Below, piece by piece: positions 49,111 to 61,383 of a stretch of DNA of 64,000 bases. The stretch is taken from NCBI GenBank assembly GCA_963576565.1, contig OY755039.1, positions 80,537,955-80,601,954 on the forward strand. The letters are read 5' to 3'. The stretch's first letter is position 1; each line of letters opens with the position of its first letter. The position numbers and the translations under genes are program-made. Source of the DNA: Aspidapion aeneum (taxonomy: Eukaryota; Arthropoda; Insecta; Coleoptera; Brentidae). The notes beneath the pieces were generated by a model. It made no database searches and was not told the origin of the DNA. It was given only the letters and a program-made list of their open reading frames with translations.

Positions 49111-49467
49111 GTTCGGGGTTGCCAAACTTCGGTCTTTTACATTTGACACTCAATATTTCACCCTTTCGGACGGAATCTTGGGCGCCACTCTAAGAAATAA
49201 GGGAGCTTAGAGTCTCCACCGGCCAGTACGACTAGCTTTTAGACAGTCGAGAAAACGGGTTCATGGAATGGTTGGAAAATTAATGTTTAGGCAATTTAAC
49301 TAAAATGTACCACTTTTATTTGTCTAACCTTGCTACAAGAATCAAATTTTAATAACTTTCTTACTCTAAACAAATTAAACAGGATTCCCAAAGCACAGGC
49401 GGTTTCTTTTTCTTAATTTGACACAATTGAATACCTTTCAAAGTTCCAGCAAAGAACAATTCGATAA
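49111..49467. other. No gene seen; possible 3' end of the gypsy element
   Basis: Lies where the 3' LTR of the minus-strand gypsy element would be expected, but no matching direct repeat is found near 53290-54500. Confidence 0.35.
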
Positions 49468-50180
49468 TGCATCCAAGGTAGGGGTCCGGGAAATATACCA
49501 ATTTGAAATCAACCCTGGAAGACGCGTGCCTACCTGTATGGCATCCAAGGTAGGGGTCCGGGAAATCAGGGTGATTTGGGAAATTATCAATTTTGAAACC
49601 AACTCTAAAGAACGCGTGCCTACCTGTATGGCATCCAAGATAGGGGTCCGGGATTAGAGTGGTTTTAGTTCAAGAAAACGGGTCTCAAGAATCTACAGAT
49701 TACTTCTCCGTTTCATTGTACGAAGCGGTGGTAAATTGCATCGTTTTCTAACCGGGACTTTAACTTTAAATCAACCCTACAAGACGCGTGCCTACCTGTA
49801 TGGCATCCAAGGTAGGGGTCCGGGAGTAGGGTGATTTGGGGATTTTACCAACTTTGGGACCAATCCTAAAGAACGCGTGCCTACCTGTATGGCATCCAAG
49901 GTAGGGGTCCGGGAGTTAGGGTGGTTCGGGATTAGCAAAACGGATCAAACTGGAAAATACAATTCTCCTTTTGCTCAAGCCTATTTACACCAGCTAGGAA
50001 ATTGCATTTTCTCTGGACCGGAAAATAACTAAAAATCAACAAGACGCGTGCCTACCTGTATGGCATCCAAGGTAGGGGTCCGGGAAATCAGGGTGATTTG
50101 GGGAAATCTACCAGCTTTGGAATCAGCTTTAAAGAACGCGTGCCTACCTGTATGGCCTCCAAGGTAGGGGTCCGGGATTA
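49468..50180 (-). repeat. Minisatellite downstream of gypsy pol, alternating 90- and 170-bp units
   Basis: Seven copies of a core ccaaggtaggggtccggga preceded by acgcgtgcctacctgtatgg start near 49470, 49541, 49631, 49803, 49892, 50062 and 50156. From the second copy on, short and long units alternate, giving a higher-order period of about 260 bp. It begins exactly where the integrase frame breaks off. Confidence 0.9.
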
Positions 50181-50197
50181 GAGAGGTTCGCTGCATT

Positions 50198-53100
50198 CTA
50201 TGTAATGCATTGGGTATACGCAAACTTGACATCAGACAGGTGCAAATCCCATTTGCGGTGTTCATTCTCGGAAAGTTGTGCAATCATTGTTTTCATGGAA
50301 CGATTAGTTCGTTCTACAGGATTATCCTGGGGAGTATAAACAGGAGTAAAACGGTGACGGATACCATAACTTTGTATGATCTCACGGAAAGCCTTACCTT
50401 TGTACTGTACACCATTGTCACTTATTACCACTTTTGGACAACCGAACCTTGAGAGAATTAACTCATGTAAGGCTTGAGCAACATGGTTAGCGGTAGCTTT
50501 TCGTAGAGGTCGACACTCTACCCATTTGGTAAACCTATCTTGAAACATTACAACAAACGAATGCCCTTTCGCTGATCTCGGTAACGGGCCAATTAAGTCT
50601 GTAGACACAGTAGCCCACGGGTCTTTATTGAGTGACGGTTGCATCTTTCCTGGAGTCTGCTGCTGCGAGACCTTGTACTGCTGACACAAAGAACAGGATC
50701 GGACATAGGCAGCGATTTCTCGAAACATGCCTGGCCAATAATACCGCAACGCAATCCTAGCGGCGGTTTTAGCTATTCCCATGTGTCCAGCAGTTGTAGA
50801 GTCATGGTTTTCTTGTAAAACCTGCTCTCTGACAGTCTTCGGTATACACAGTTTCCAAGGGTCTGAAAATTCGTCATCTTTTAGGTCAGACATATCCCAG
50901 AAATGCCTATACAATCGCCCTTCTCGTACGCAATAGTCTGGAAATGCTTTCGGGTTTGTTTCAACTTCAGTTAATTTGTTAGCATACCAGTTACATGGAG
51001 TAAAATTTGCTAAAACAAATACTGGATCAGCTTCTGGTTCGGATTCGCCAGTTTCTAACGGATCTCTAGATAGCGCGTCTGCAATACGATTTAAAACTCC
51101 TTGACGATACTTTATCTCAAAATCGAATTGCTGCAAAAACATCCGCCATCGGGCCAACCGGCCAGATGGACTATCTAAAGAAAACAACCAACGGAGAGAC
51201 TGGTGATCAGTGACAACGGTAAAGTGGTATAGCTCTAAGTAGGGGCGCATTTTCTCTACTCCCCAAACTATAGCAGCGCACTCTTTCTCTGTCACACTCA
51301 TTTTACGCTCGGTAGATGTAAGAGTTCTACTTGCGTATGCGATTACATGGTCACCATCTTGGTAATGTTGGATTAAGGCCGCGCCTAGTCCGTATTCCGA
51401 CGCATCAGTCTGTAGGACAAATGGCCTAGAAAAATCTGGACAGGTCAAAACAGGGGCCTCAGTCAGACATTGTTTTAACTTGTCAAATGCGGTTTGTTGA
51501 GTTTCAGCCCAAATAAAGGGTTCTCTCTTTTTCAATAACTTGTTTAACGGTGTTGCTATCTGTGAAAAATTTGCAATAAATCGACGGTACCAGGATGCAA
51601 CTCCCAAAAATCTTCTTAGTGCCCTTTGATTTGCTGGTGGAGGTATCTGTAAAATACTTTCCACTTTTCCTGGATCGGTGCCGATTCCTTCTGGCGTTAT
51701 CATGTGACCTAGGTACTTTAACTGTCTACGGCCAAACTGACATTTTTCTGGGTTAAGTTTCAGATTTGCGGTCTTTAAACGGCGGAAACTTCTCGTAAAT
51801 GCTCTAAATGAGAAGCAAAATCCGAACATATTACGGCCACATCATCAAGGTACGGAAAGGCAAACTCTAGTTCGGGTCCGATTACTATTTCCATTAGTCG
51901 TTGAAACGTTGCAGGCGCTGCATGTAGCCCAAACAGCATAACTTTAAACTGGAAGAGCCCTCTTCCTGGTACAGTAAAGGCAGTGATTGGTTTACTATCT
52001 TCGGTTGTGCTATCTGCCAATATCCTTGCTTTAGATCAATAGTGGAAATGTAGCGGGCTTTACGTAGCTTATCCAAAATGGAGTTTATAAACGGTAAAGG
52101 ATAAGCATCCTTATGAGTTACATTATTTACTTTCTGAAAATCAATACAGAAACGAAACTTCCCGTCTTTCTTTCTGACCATAACAACAGGTGAACTCCAC
52201 GGGCTACATGACGGTTCTATAATACCTTCTTCCAACATTCTCTCTACTTCTTCATTTATAATGGCCTGCATCTTCGGATTCTGAGGACGGTATCGCTGTT
52301 TTATCGGTTCTGTGTTAGGTTTTAATTTAATTTTATGTTTCACAAGCGGCGTTGTGCCTACGATTTGCTCAAATTCTGTGAGTTCTCGGTCTAGAAACGC
52401 ATCTAGACGTTTTTGCTCGTCTTGAGTCAATGTCAGCTGGTCAGGGTTCTCGATAATAGATATCAAATCTACAGGATTATCACTACTTGCAGCAAATTGT
52501 ATGTTTTCGTTTAAGAAATCTAATTGAACTTTATTTCTGCGCATAAAGTCAACTCCTAATATTAAATCTGTCGTCATACCAGGTAAATACAACAAAGTTT
52601 CATTGTAAATCTTTCCTTTTACCTTAAGTTTTAGCAAGTATGCAATTGTAATCGGGTGAAGTTTGAGCTTGAATCTGTCTTTCTTGACAATATTGCGCTC
52701 CACAAGAAGACCTTTTAGCTCCGATGTCTAGTAAAGCGGAATATTTCTTATCAAAAATCGTTACGTCAACATGAGGTCGACCATCGGTGCATAATGATAT
52801 TTCATCGGTCTGTGAGGAGTGAGTGTCGGGTAGCTGTGTTGGCCTCGGGTTTTGACAGCTCCCATTTAGTTTTCCTGCCTGGAACACAGACAATCTCTGG
52901 AAAATATTCCATCTTGGCCACACCTTGAGCAAAACACTTTCCGGGTGCCTCGGCATTGGTTTCTCAGGTGCCCTGTTTCTCCACATCTCCAGCAAACAGC
53001 TGGTGTGTTAATTTGTCTGGTAAACGTTCTACCTTCCCCAGAAAACGTTATCTGTTGCGTAGGTCGGTTTTCGGATCGACTGGGTCGATTTGGTCTTGTC

Positions 53101-53282
53101 TCTTGTCTGGGATTAGAATTTCTTTGATCCTGATTATGGTCCATTCTATTTTGGACGGGCGGACTCGACGAACGAGTTTGTGCCAAACCAGAACTGCTAA
53201 AGGTGGGTGGCCTTAAATCTTGCCGAACCCTTAACTGTTGACTTGATTTAGGTGGCGGTCTAACTGGTCGAAAATTTTCCAC
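50198..53282 (-). pseudogene. Ty3/gypsy gag(end)-pol polyprotein, multiply frameshifted
   Basis: Minus strand, high to low coordinates. 53282-52870: Gag end with two zinc knuckles ([28 protein letters not shown]). 52850-52700: protease, where the expected D-S/T-G reads LLDIGAKRS. 52703-51900: protease end and RT fingers (LILGVDFMRRNKVQLDF, VRKKDGKFRFCIDFQKVN). 52020-51775: RT palm with intact FPYLDDVAVI. 51829-50198: RT thumb, RNase H (LQTDASEYGLGAALIQ, VVTDHQSLRWLF), integrase H2C2 (H...H, CSLCQQYK) and D,D,E core (STDLIGPLP, VISDNGVQYKG, PVERTNRSMKTM). Frame changes near 52870, 52010 and 51800 and a stop near 50198 inactivate it. The Gag N-terminus is missing. Confidence 0.9.
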
Positions 53283-53574
53283 ATTTGAGCGGGTCTGGTT
53301 AATTTCTTCTCGAATTCAATAAAATGGGTTAGAAAAACCGTCTGCAATTTACCCAGCAAAAGAAAAACATTTTTGCATTAAATATAAAGAACAGCGTTAA
53401 ATAAATACTTAAAAATAGCCTACGCACTTACCTTTTGACAGTCTCGGTACCGGTGCACTAGAAATATCGCGAGTTTAGTTTTAGCACTTAATCTTGCTAC
53501 GGCGGGCGATGACGGATAAAAAAAAGGTCGAACACGATGTGTCGATTGCTTAAATAGCCTCTGTTCGGAAGTGC
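53283..53574 (-). other. Leader of the gypsy-like unit with a possible splice donor
   Basis: On the minus strand the sequence reads ctgtcaaaag|gtaagtgcgta at about 53430-53440, a strong 5' splice site consensus. No LTR sequence is recognised here. Whether this donor is used is unknown. Confidence 0.35.
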
Positions 53575-54065
53575 TCGTTTTTTAGAGGTGGGAGGTCAAA
53601 GAAAGCCGATCACTTCCGAAAGGCTCCGACTAACCCCCACGAAATCAGAGGTGGGAGGCCGAAGTAAACCGATCCTTTCCGGATGGCTCTGACTAACTCC
53701 ACGACATTAGATGTGGGGAGCCGCAGAAAGCCGATGATTTCCGAATGGCTCCGACTAACCCCACGACATTAGAGGTGGGGAACCGAAGGAAGCCGATTAT
53801 TTCCGAATGGTTCCGACTAATTTCCACGACATTAGAGGTGAGAACCAAAGAAAGCCGATCATTTCCGAATGGCTCCGACTAACCCCACGACATTAGAGGT
53901 GGGGAACCGAAGGAAGCCGATTATTTCCGAATGGTTCCGACTAATCTCCACGACATTAGAGGTGGGAACCAAAGAAAGCCGATCATTTCCGAATGATTCG
54001 ACTAACCCCCACGAAGTCAGAGGTGGGGATCAAAGAAAACCGATTATTTCCGAATGATCCCGACA
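53575..54065 (-). repeat. Minisatellite upstream of gypsy gag, eight 62-bp units
   Basis: Units beginning gaggtgggg.aaccgaag start near 53585, 53648, 53709, 53771, 53835, 53896, 53959 and 54021, each with gccgat.atttccgaatgg and ctccgactaaccccacgac. The fourth to seventh units form two near-identical dimers of about 125 bp. Unrelated in sequence to the array at 49468-50180. Confidence 0.9.
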
Positions 54066-54514
54066 AACTACGAATATCCCCCACGGCATCTGGAGTCAAT
54101 AACTTATCATTTCTACTCACGGCCGATGGATTACGAGAGTTTTACACGACAAATTAGACCTGCCCATGCTTTAGGAGACTTGTAAAACAACTTACCCTAA
54201 TTTATTCGACCTAACAAAGATAGAAATTAGTAACTTCGTTACAAAGTTCTTATGGGTTTCATTAAAAGCATAATTTTTAAATATACCCCAAAGACCCCTA
54301 TTTTTTCCAGTTATTTGGAAATAACTTAAAAACTAATTAACGCATTGGAACATTTGAACCAGATTTGAATAAAGAATAGAAATGGCTATCTTTTTTATAT
54401 AAACTTAGCTTAGCTAGCTCCAATAGTTTTATAAAAAAAATATAAAAAATTTACCTTTTTTTTTAATTTTTTAATTTTTTTGACGAATACAAAAAAATAC
54501 ATATTTTCTGACCA
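54066..54514. other. No gene seen
   Basis: AT-rich sequence between the minisatellite and the right arm of the composite block. No LTR-like direct repeat recognised. Confidence 0.35.
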
Positions 54515-55009
54515 ATACATTTTTAAGTAAATAACAAAGCAAGTATTTTAAACTTTGTTTTATGAAAATCGGATAAGAAATAAAAAAGTTACAATTTTTT
54601 TAAAGATACGCCTTTCCGCCATTTTGAATCCGTCATATCTTTCAAAAAACGCATTTACCAGAATGACAACAAGTCAAAACCTGATATATGGGATGCCCTT
54701 AACAAAGTTAGCTTATCGGCAGAAAGTTGGCACGACTTGCACACGAAACTTGATTTGTCCATAGACTATTAGTCGTAGAGCTGTATAAATTTTTTTCTAG
54801 GACCGTTGCGAATAAAATGTTAAAATGTGCTTTTTGCAAATTTTTACCTTAAGTAGAGAAGTGTGTCCTAAACATTTTATGTCAATTCTCTTTACGACTT
54901 ACCGTTTTTGCGTAAAATGCAAAAATATATTTTGGCAATTTTAGCGCCCTCTATCTTTAACATAACATGGCTGTAGAGCTGTAACCTCTGGGGTTAACAA
55001 AGTTTTACC

Positions 55010-56758
55010 CACAGTGTGCCTGAATGAAGTATAGGTTACATAAAAATGGTTCAAAAAATTAATTGCATATTGTGAATATAGACTATTTCCTGACTTCAGA
55101 GCCATATTCATATAAATCCTAGCTGATCCTCTTCTCGAAATTTTATCAATTTTTTGTAATTTTTCTAGTTAGTCTAGGCGCTGGCTCCTGTCACGCGTAA
55201 CCTAATATGTGCGCTCAGTTTGAGAGCGGGGCATTTTTAAGCACCCATAGTAGTATTAAAAAAGTTTGGTCACGTAGTCGAACTCATGGTAGTTTGGCCG
55301 CCATCTTTGAAAATGGCCGCCAACTTGATCTATTTTTATGTTTAAGCGTACCTCCCTACCCAGTGGTCCGATTTTATTTTTTTAAAGCTTGCTATACTCC
55401 TTTTTTAAAGGCAAATATATTTTGTTATTACACATTTTTGAATAGATCAAGTAGTTTTTAAGATATACCAAGATTATTAGTATTTCCGCTCGCAAAAGAA
55501 TTAAAATTATACCCGTGCTCATTTTATTGTAGCTTCAATATTAATGACATTTGTTTTTTTTGTTACATAGAAGGCTTTAAACCTTTCACAGAAGAGGATA
55601 TTGACTTTATGATTTTAAATTTTGATGGATGGTACCCCTAAAGACTGCCTTAAAGAGGGTGATTTCTAAAACTGCTCACAAGTTTATAGAAAATGTGAAT
55701 TTGCAGCGAAACGATGCATCCTAGCGAAAAACGTTAAGAATAATTTTTTATAGTACTTTTGATTCCGCTTCTTCTGATCATTGTCATATCTTTTACAATT
55801 TTTAAGAAAAAAATTGATTTTGGAGCGAAAACATGGAATATTAACAAAATAGTATATTTTAACTGGCTTTTACAGCTAACTATCAAAGCTAGGATGCTAA
55901 GTGAAACATCAAAAGAATAGGAATTAAAAGTGCTATAAAAAATTATATCTTTTTCGCTGGGATGCATCGTTTCGCTGCAATTTCACTTTTTCTATAATCT
56001 TGTGAACAGTTTTAGAAACCACCCTTTTAAGGCAGTCTTTAGGGGTACCATACATCGAACTTTAAAAATATAAAGTCAATATCCTTATCTGTAAAAGATT
56101 TAAAGCCTTCTATATAACAAAAAAAAAGAAATGTCAATAATATTGTAGCTAAAATAAAATTAACATGGGTATTATTTTAATTATTTTGCGAGCGGAAATA
56201 TTAATAATCTTGGTATATCTCAAAAACTACTTGATTTATTACAAAATGTGTAATAACAAAATTAGTTTGCTTTTAAAAAAGGTAAATATTAATAATCTTG
56301 GTATATCTCCAAAACTACTTGATTTATCACAAAATGTGTAATAACAAAATTAGTTGGCTTTTAAAAAAGGAGAAAAAAAGGCTTTAAAAAATTAAAATCG
56401 GATTACTGGGTAGGGAGATATGCATAGGCAAAAAATCTATCAATTTGGCGGCCATTTTCAAAGATGGCGGCCAAACGACCATGAGTTCGACAACGTGAGC
56501 AAACTTTTTTTATACTCCTATGAGTGCTTAAAAAATCCCCGCAGTCAAACTGAGCGTACATATTAGGTCACACGTGACAGGAGCCAGCGCTTAGACTAAC
56601 TAGAAAGAAGGCAAAAAATTGATAAAATTTCAAGAAAAGGATCAGCTAGGATTAATATGAATATGGCTCTAAAGTCAGGAGAGAGTCCATATTCAAAATG
56701 TGCAATTCGTTTTTGGAACCATTTTTATATAACCTATACTTCATTCAGGCACACTGTG
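55010..56758. mobile_element. Fold-back element with CACAGTGTGCCTGAA ends, copy 1, 4-bp TSD TACC
   Basis: Ends cacagtgtgcctgaatgaag and cttcattcaggcacactgtg, flanked by TACC at 55006-55009 and 56759-56762. The arms pair over roughly 700 bp each around a centre near 55840, including gatgcatcctagcgaaaaac / tttttcgctgggatgcatc, gtacccctaaagactgcctt and ggccgccatctttgaaaatgg. 1749 bp. No transposase frame. A second copy is at 59652. Confidence 0.92.
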
Positions 56759-56762
56759 TACC

Positions 56763-57473
56763 GTTTTCGCGTAAAATTAAATCCAAGGTTTTCCAAAAAC
56801 GCTCAAGGTGGTGGAAATTTTTTTAAGCTGTTCTTATGGCCCGTAACCGAGCTCTCAAAACAAATTAGAGGTATTATTTTTTCCAAATCAACCTCTTATC
56901 AGCCAAATTTATTGTACTATAACAAATGATCAGAAAAACTTTTTGGGCTCTTTACCCTTATGGCTTAACCAATACAACGTATGATAATAGTCTCTCTTGT
57001 AGTAAAAAACATTTAAGTTCAAACATTTATTATTATTCTTTAAAAGATTATGGTTTTTTTAGTGCAGTCAATAAAAAACATAATTTTGTTTTGGTTGTGT
57101 TCGTATAGTAGTGCAGATATCTTTTGGATAGGACAAAATTAGTAACAATATTGAAACTATTGGAAATAAAAGAAAATCTATCGCAGCCAATATGAAAATA
57201 AAATTAGAGTCGATCCGAGTTATTGGGGTGAAACCAGGTGAGCTTTTAGGGGTGAATAATGTTTTTCGAAACTAGATCTCTTATCGAATACTTACATAAC
57301 CTAAAATTTTCCGAAAATATCGTTTTTTTTTGTAAAAATTTGGTGCAAATACCTTTTTGTCCCCTTAATGTAATTTTATTTTATATATATTTAAATTTTA
57401 TTTTATATATACATATTTAAATTTTATTTTGAATTAAAACCTAAAATGAAGCGCCATTTTCACCCAAAAATGC
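56763..57473. other. No gene seen
   Basis: AT-rich sequence; small frames at 56657-57108 show no motifs. Confidence 0.35.
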
Positions 57474-57577
57474 CCTGGCAGCATCACTTTGGATACATTT
57501 GTCAGGAAACAAACTTTAATCAGTTTAAAAAAATAGCAAAATAAAATTACTGCAATATAATTTAAATCAATATTATA

Positions 57578-57628
<51 letters not shown>

Positions 57629-57806
57629 CGGTTTCACAACGTTCTAAGTCCCGATCTCCACTCGTTTCTGTTTGCCCATAATTCATCATCTAGGCCTCTT
57701 ATTCTGGCAGCATCACTTTGGATACATTTGTCAGGAAACAAACTTTAATCAGTTTAAAAAAATAGCAAAATAAAATTACTGCAATATAATTTAAATCAAT
57801 ATTATA

Positions 57807-57863
<57 letters not shown>

Positions 57864-57942
57864 CGGTTTCACAACGTTCTAAGTCCCGATCTCCACTCGT
57901 TTCTGTTTGCCCATAATTCATCATCTAGGCCTCTTATTCTTA
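57474..57942. repeat. Tandem duplication of about 230 bp containing (TA)n
   Basis: Copies from ctggcagcatcactttgg (57475 and 57704) to taggcctcttattct (ends 57705 and 57940) are identical by eye except for the length of the (TA)n run (57581-57624 versus 57810-57859). The only shared bases at the join are a few (ct). The unit contains the 3' end of the minus-strand LINE tail. Confidence 0.85.
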
Positions 57943-58790
57943 TTTCACTATCTATTCCTTCTCTCCAGCTTTTCCTTGGCCGTCCTCGTTTTCTTCAGCC
58001 AGTTGGTTTCCATTGTAGTATTTGTTTAGGTAGTCTTTCATCATTCATTCTTTGTACATGTCCGTACCACACCAGTTGTTTTGTTCTTATATCATCCACT
58101 AAAGTACGTTCACCCACTGTCGTAATTGCTCTTATTCTTTGATTTATAACTCTTTCTCTTTTTGATTTCCCTGCTGCTCTTCTCCAATAGTCCATCTCCG
58201 TAGCGGAAAGCATTTTTTCTGTTCTATTCTTGATTGGCCATACTTCTGAGCCGTATGTAATAATACTTTTTACAATGGTGTTATATATAAGGTTTTTGTT
58301 ATGTTTTGATATACTTTGGTCCCAAATTATTCCATTTAATAAAGTTATTGGTTTTCTTCCTTGTACGTTTCGATCTTTTATAGCTTTGTCTAGTGTTTAG
58401 ACCTAAGTATTTATACTCATCACAGGACTGAATTCGCTGCCCGGTATTTAAGATTAGATCCTGTTTCATTCCACCGATACACATATACTCTGTCTTATTG
58501 AGATTAACCTCTAGTCCCCACTTATTGTACTCTTCTATTAGTTTTCGTGTCATATATTCGAGGTCGTCATAATCCTGAGCCACTACTATCTGATCATCGG
58601 CGAAACATAAAGTATACAAGGTGGTTTTGTTCAACGGAATTCCCATGTTTTGGCATTTTCTCTTCCATACTTAAGGACTTGTTCCAAGTATATCTTAAAG
58701 AGCGTGGGCGAAATACAGCAACCTTGTTTAAGACCTTTATTTACTTGAAAGCCTTTTGTTAGTTTTGCTTTTATTTTATTTCTTATATAT
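57943..58790 (-). pseudogene. LINE reverse transcriptase, C-terminal half, minus strand
   Basis: 58646-58299 encodes LYTLCFADDQIVVAQDYDDL, EEYNKWGLEVNLNKTEYMC and CDEYKYLGLNT with an intact F-A-D-D box; upstream sequence to about 58790 holds the preceding RT segment in another frame. After frame breaks, 58213-57995 encodes MLSATEMDYWRRAAGKSKRE, LVWYGHVQRMNDERLPKQIL and stops, the usual C-terminal tail. Same LINE clade as 28595-29445, separate insertion. Confidence 0.88.
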
Positions 58791-59647
58791 CTCGTCTGTT
58801 TTAATAATTATGTTAATTTTTTACAACATATAAAAATGGACGTCTTTACAAAAAAAATTACCGATGTTTCCTTTTAAAAAACTGTTTTCAGAACTTGGGC
58901 ATTTTTGGGTCTTTTTAAGCTTAAAATAAAATGGAAATTTAATTATAAAGATTTTGATAAAAAAAAAATTAGAGCGTATTAAGGACATAAGAAGGTAAGT
59001 TTTTACCAAATTTCGTTAAAAGCAAAAAAAAACTATATTTTCTATTTTAGACTATGTAAAAAAGTAGTTTGTAAAAAAGTTGTTAAAACTTTTGCGTTTA
59101 AGTTTTTACGATAGCAGGTCTGGTTTCGTTGTAAACAATGAAAAACCGTTATCACCCCTAATTTCACCCTAAAAACTCTGATCGAGTTTAATGTATTTTT
59201 CCCGTTGGCTGCAATATATTTTTATGGTCCATAGGTAAAAGTTAGGTAGTATTACACTTTTAATTTAAGATATTTACGAATATTTTTAAGTTATCTATTG
59301 CAAATATTCTATATGTATGGTTCATTCATTCAAACACTATAATTGGTTAGTTTCGATACAGGTTAGTAAAGCAGGGGCATATCTAGGCACTTTATTGGGG
59401 GGGGGGAATATCATAATAAATATTGCATAAAACTGTTTTTCTTAGTGGCCAGGAGATATTTAGCACCGAGCACCAAAACCGAAGATTTGGGGGGAAACTT
59501 CCTCTTTTTCCCCTCTTGTGCATCCGCGCCTGAGTAAAGTGAAGTAAAAGCTAAAAAACCCACGAAATGATGGGTCAATATTAAATTATTATGGTTATAA
59601 TAGGGTAATAATATCGTTAGCAATAGACATTGGCCAAAATTTAGCAA
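58791..59647. other. No gene seen
   Basis: AT-rich; includes a G10 run at 59398-59407. No coding supported. Confidence 0.35.
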
Positions 59648-59651
59648 TGTA

Positions 59652-61044
59652 CACAGTGTGTCTGAACGAAGTGTAGGTTACATAAAAATGGTTCCAAAAA
59701 CTAATTGCACATTTTGAATATCGACTCTTTCCTGACTTCTCGAAATTTTATAAATTTTTTGCCATTTTTCTAGTTAGTCTAGGCGCTGGCTTCTGTCACG
59801 TGTGACCTAATATGTGCGCTCAGTTTGACTCAACAAATCATGTAGTTTTTGAGATATACCAAGATTATTAGTAGTTCCGCTCCCAAAAGAATTAAAATAA
59901 TACCCATGCTCATTTTATTGTAGGTACAATATTAATGACATTTGTTTTTTTTTGTTACATAGAAGGCTTTAACCCTTTCACAGAAGAGGATATTGATTTT
60001 ATGTTTTTATAGTTCGATGGATGGTACCCGTAAAGACTGCCTTAAAGAGGGTGGTTTCTAAAACTGTTCACAAGATTATACAAAAAGTGAATTTGCAGCA
60101 AATCGATGCATCCTAGCGAAAAACGTTAAGAATAATATTTTATGGTACTTTTAGTTCCGCTTCTTCTGATCATTTTCATATCTCTTACAATTTTTAAGAA
60201 AAAAATCGATTTTGGAGCGAAAACATGGAATTTATTCAAAATTGTATATTTTAGCTGGCTTGCACAGCTAACTATTAAAGCTAGGATGCTAAGTGATACA
60301 TCAAAAGAAGCGAAATTCAAAGTACAAAAAAAAATAATTTTATCGTTTTTCGCTAGGATGCATCGTTTCGCTGCAAATTCACTTTTTCTATAATATTCAG
60401 AAACACCCTTTTAAGGCAGTCTTTAGGGGTACCATCCAACAAAATTTAAAAACATATGGTCAATATCCTCTTCTGTAAAAGGTTTAAAGCCTTTTATGTA
60501 ACAAAAAAAAACAAATGTCAATAATATTGTAGCTACAATAAAATGAGCATGGGTATTATTTTAACTCTTTTGCGAGCGGAAATACTAATAATCTTGGTAT
60601 ATCTCACAAACTACGTAATTTATCAAAAAGTGTGTTATGACAAAATTTGTTTGCCTTTCAGAAAGGAGTAAAACAAGCTTTAAAAAATTAAAATAGGACC
60701 ATTGGGTAGGGAGATACGCTTAAACAAAAAATCTTTTAATTGGGCGGCCATTTTCAAAGGTGGCGGCCATGAGTTCGACCACGTGATCAAACTTTTTTTA
60801 TACTGCTATGGGTGCTTAACAAAGCCCCGCAGTCAAACTAAGCGCACATATTAGGTCACACGTGACAGGAGTCAGCGCCTAAACTAACTAGAAAAAAGGC
60901 AAAAAATTGATAAAATTTCGAGAAGAGGATCAGCTAGGATTTACAAATATGGCTCTAAAGTCAGGAAAGAGTCCATATTCAAAATGCGCAATTAGTTTTT
61001 GGAACCATTTTTATGTAACCTACACTTCATTCAGGCACACTGTG
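59652..61044. mobile_element. Fold-back element with CACAGTGTGTCTGAA ends, copy 2, 4-bp TSD TGTA
   Basis: Same family as 55010-56758, flanked by TGTA at 59648-59651 and 61045-61048. About 360 bp are missing from the left arm (jump at about 59828, from cgctcagtttgactc to caacaaatcatgtagtttt), so the arms are unequal. 1393 bp. Confidence 0.92.
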
Positions 61045-61383
61045 TGTACTGGAAATAAAAAAATAGGTTGTTTAATGAGAATGATTTATGCTACTGAACA
61101 CTTAACCTGGCTATTATACATTTTACACTCGTCATTTTACGACCATGTTTTGCTGTGCTTATAGCTTGTACTTCACTATATCAACTTAAACCAATATCGT
61201 TGCTGGTTCATTTCAACATAAAGTTTTTGTTGTCGAAACCAACCAATTTTTAATCTCTAACCGTAACTAAATATAAAAATAATTTTATTATATTGATATC
61301 TTGTTAGATATAAAAAGACTTTTATTTATTAAATCTTAGAAAGAAGGTAATCAATACCTTATTACGGATTTATTGCAATAAAA

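Larger units (their letters stand above)
47332..54768. mobile_element. Inverted-repeat-bounded 7.4-kb composite block
   Basis: Left tagtctatggacaaatc and right gatttgtccatagacta are inverted, and the arms pair over about 160 bp (gtgcaagtcgtgccaact, aaacttggc-like gccgataagc, aggttttgacttgttgtc). The left end is preceded by TA, the right followed by TT. Inside are a degenerate tandem array and a gypsy pol pseudogene. A direct-orientation partial copy of the right arm lies at 48895-49110, so the history is more complex than one insertion into one element. Confidence 0.55.

Noticed and set aside
49418..49657. Short repeat protein (repeated ASKVGVRE peptide)
   Set aside because: It is a translation of the non-coding minisatellite; other units break the frame.
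53869..54057. Short repeat protein in the 62-bp array
   Set aside because: Same reason: a frame through tandem DNA, not conserved over all units.
55010..56758. Host gene frames inside the fold-back (83-90 codons)
   Set aside because: They mirror each other in the two arms and in the second copy, so they are by-products of the palindrome.
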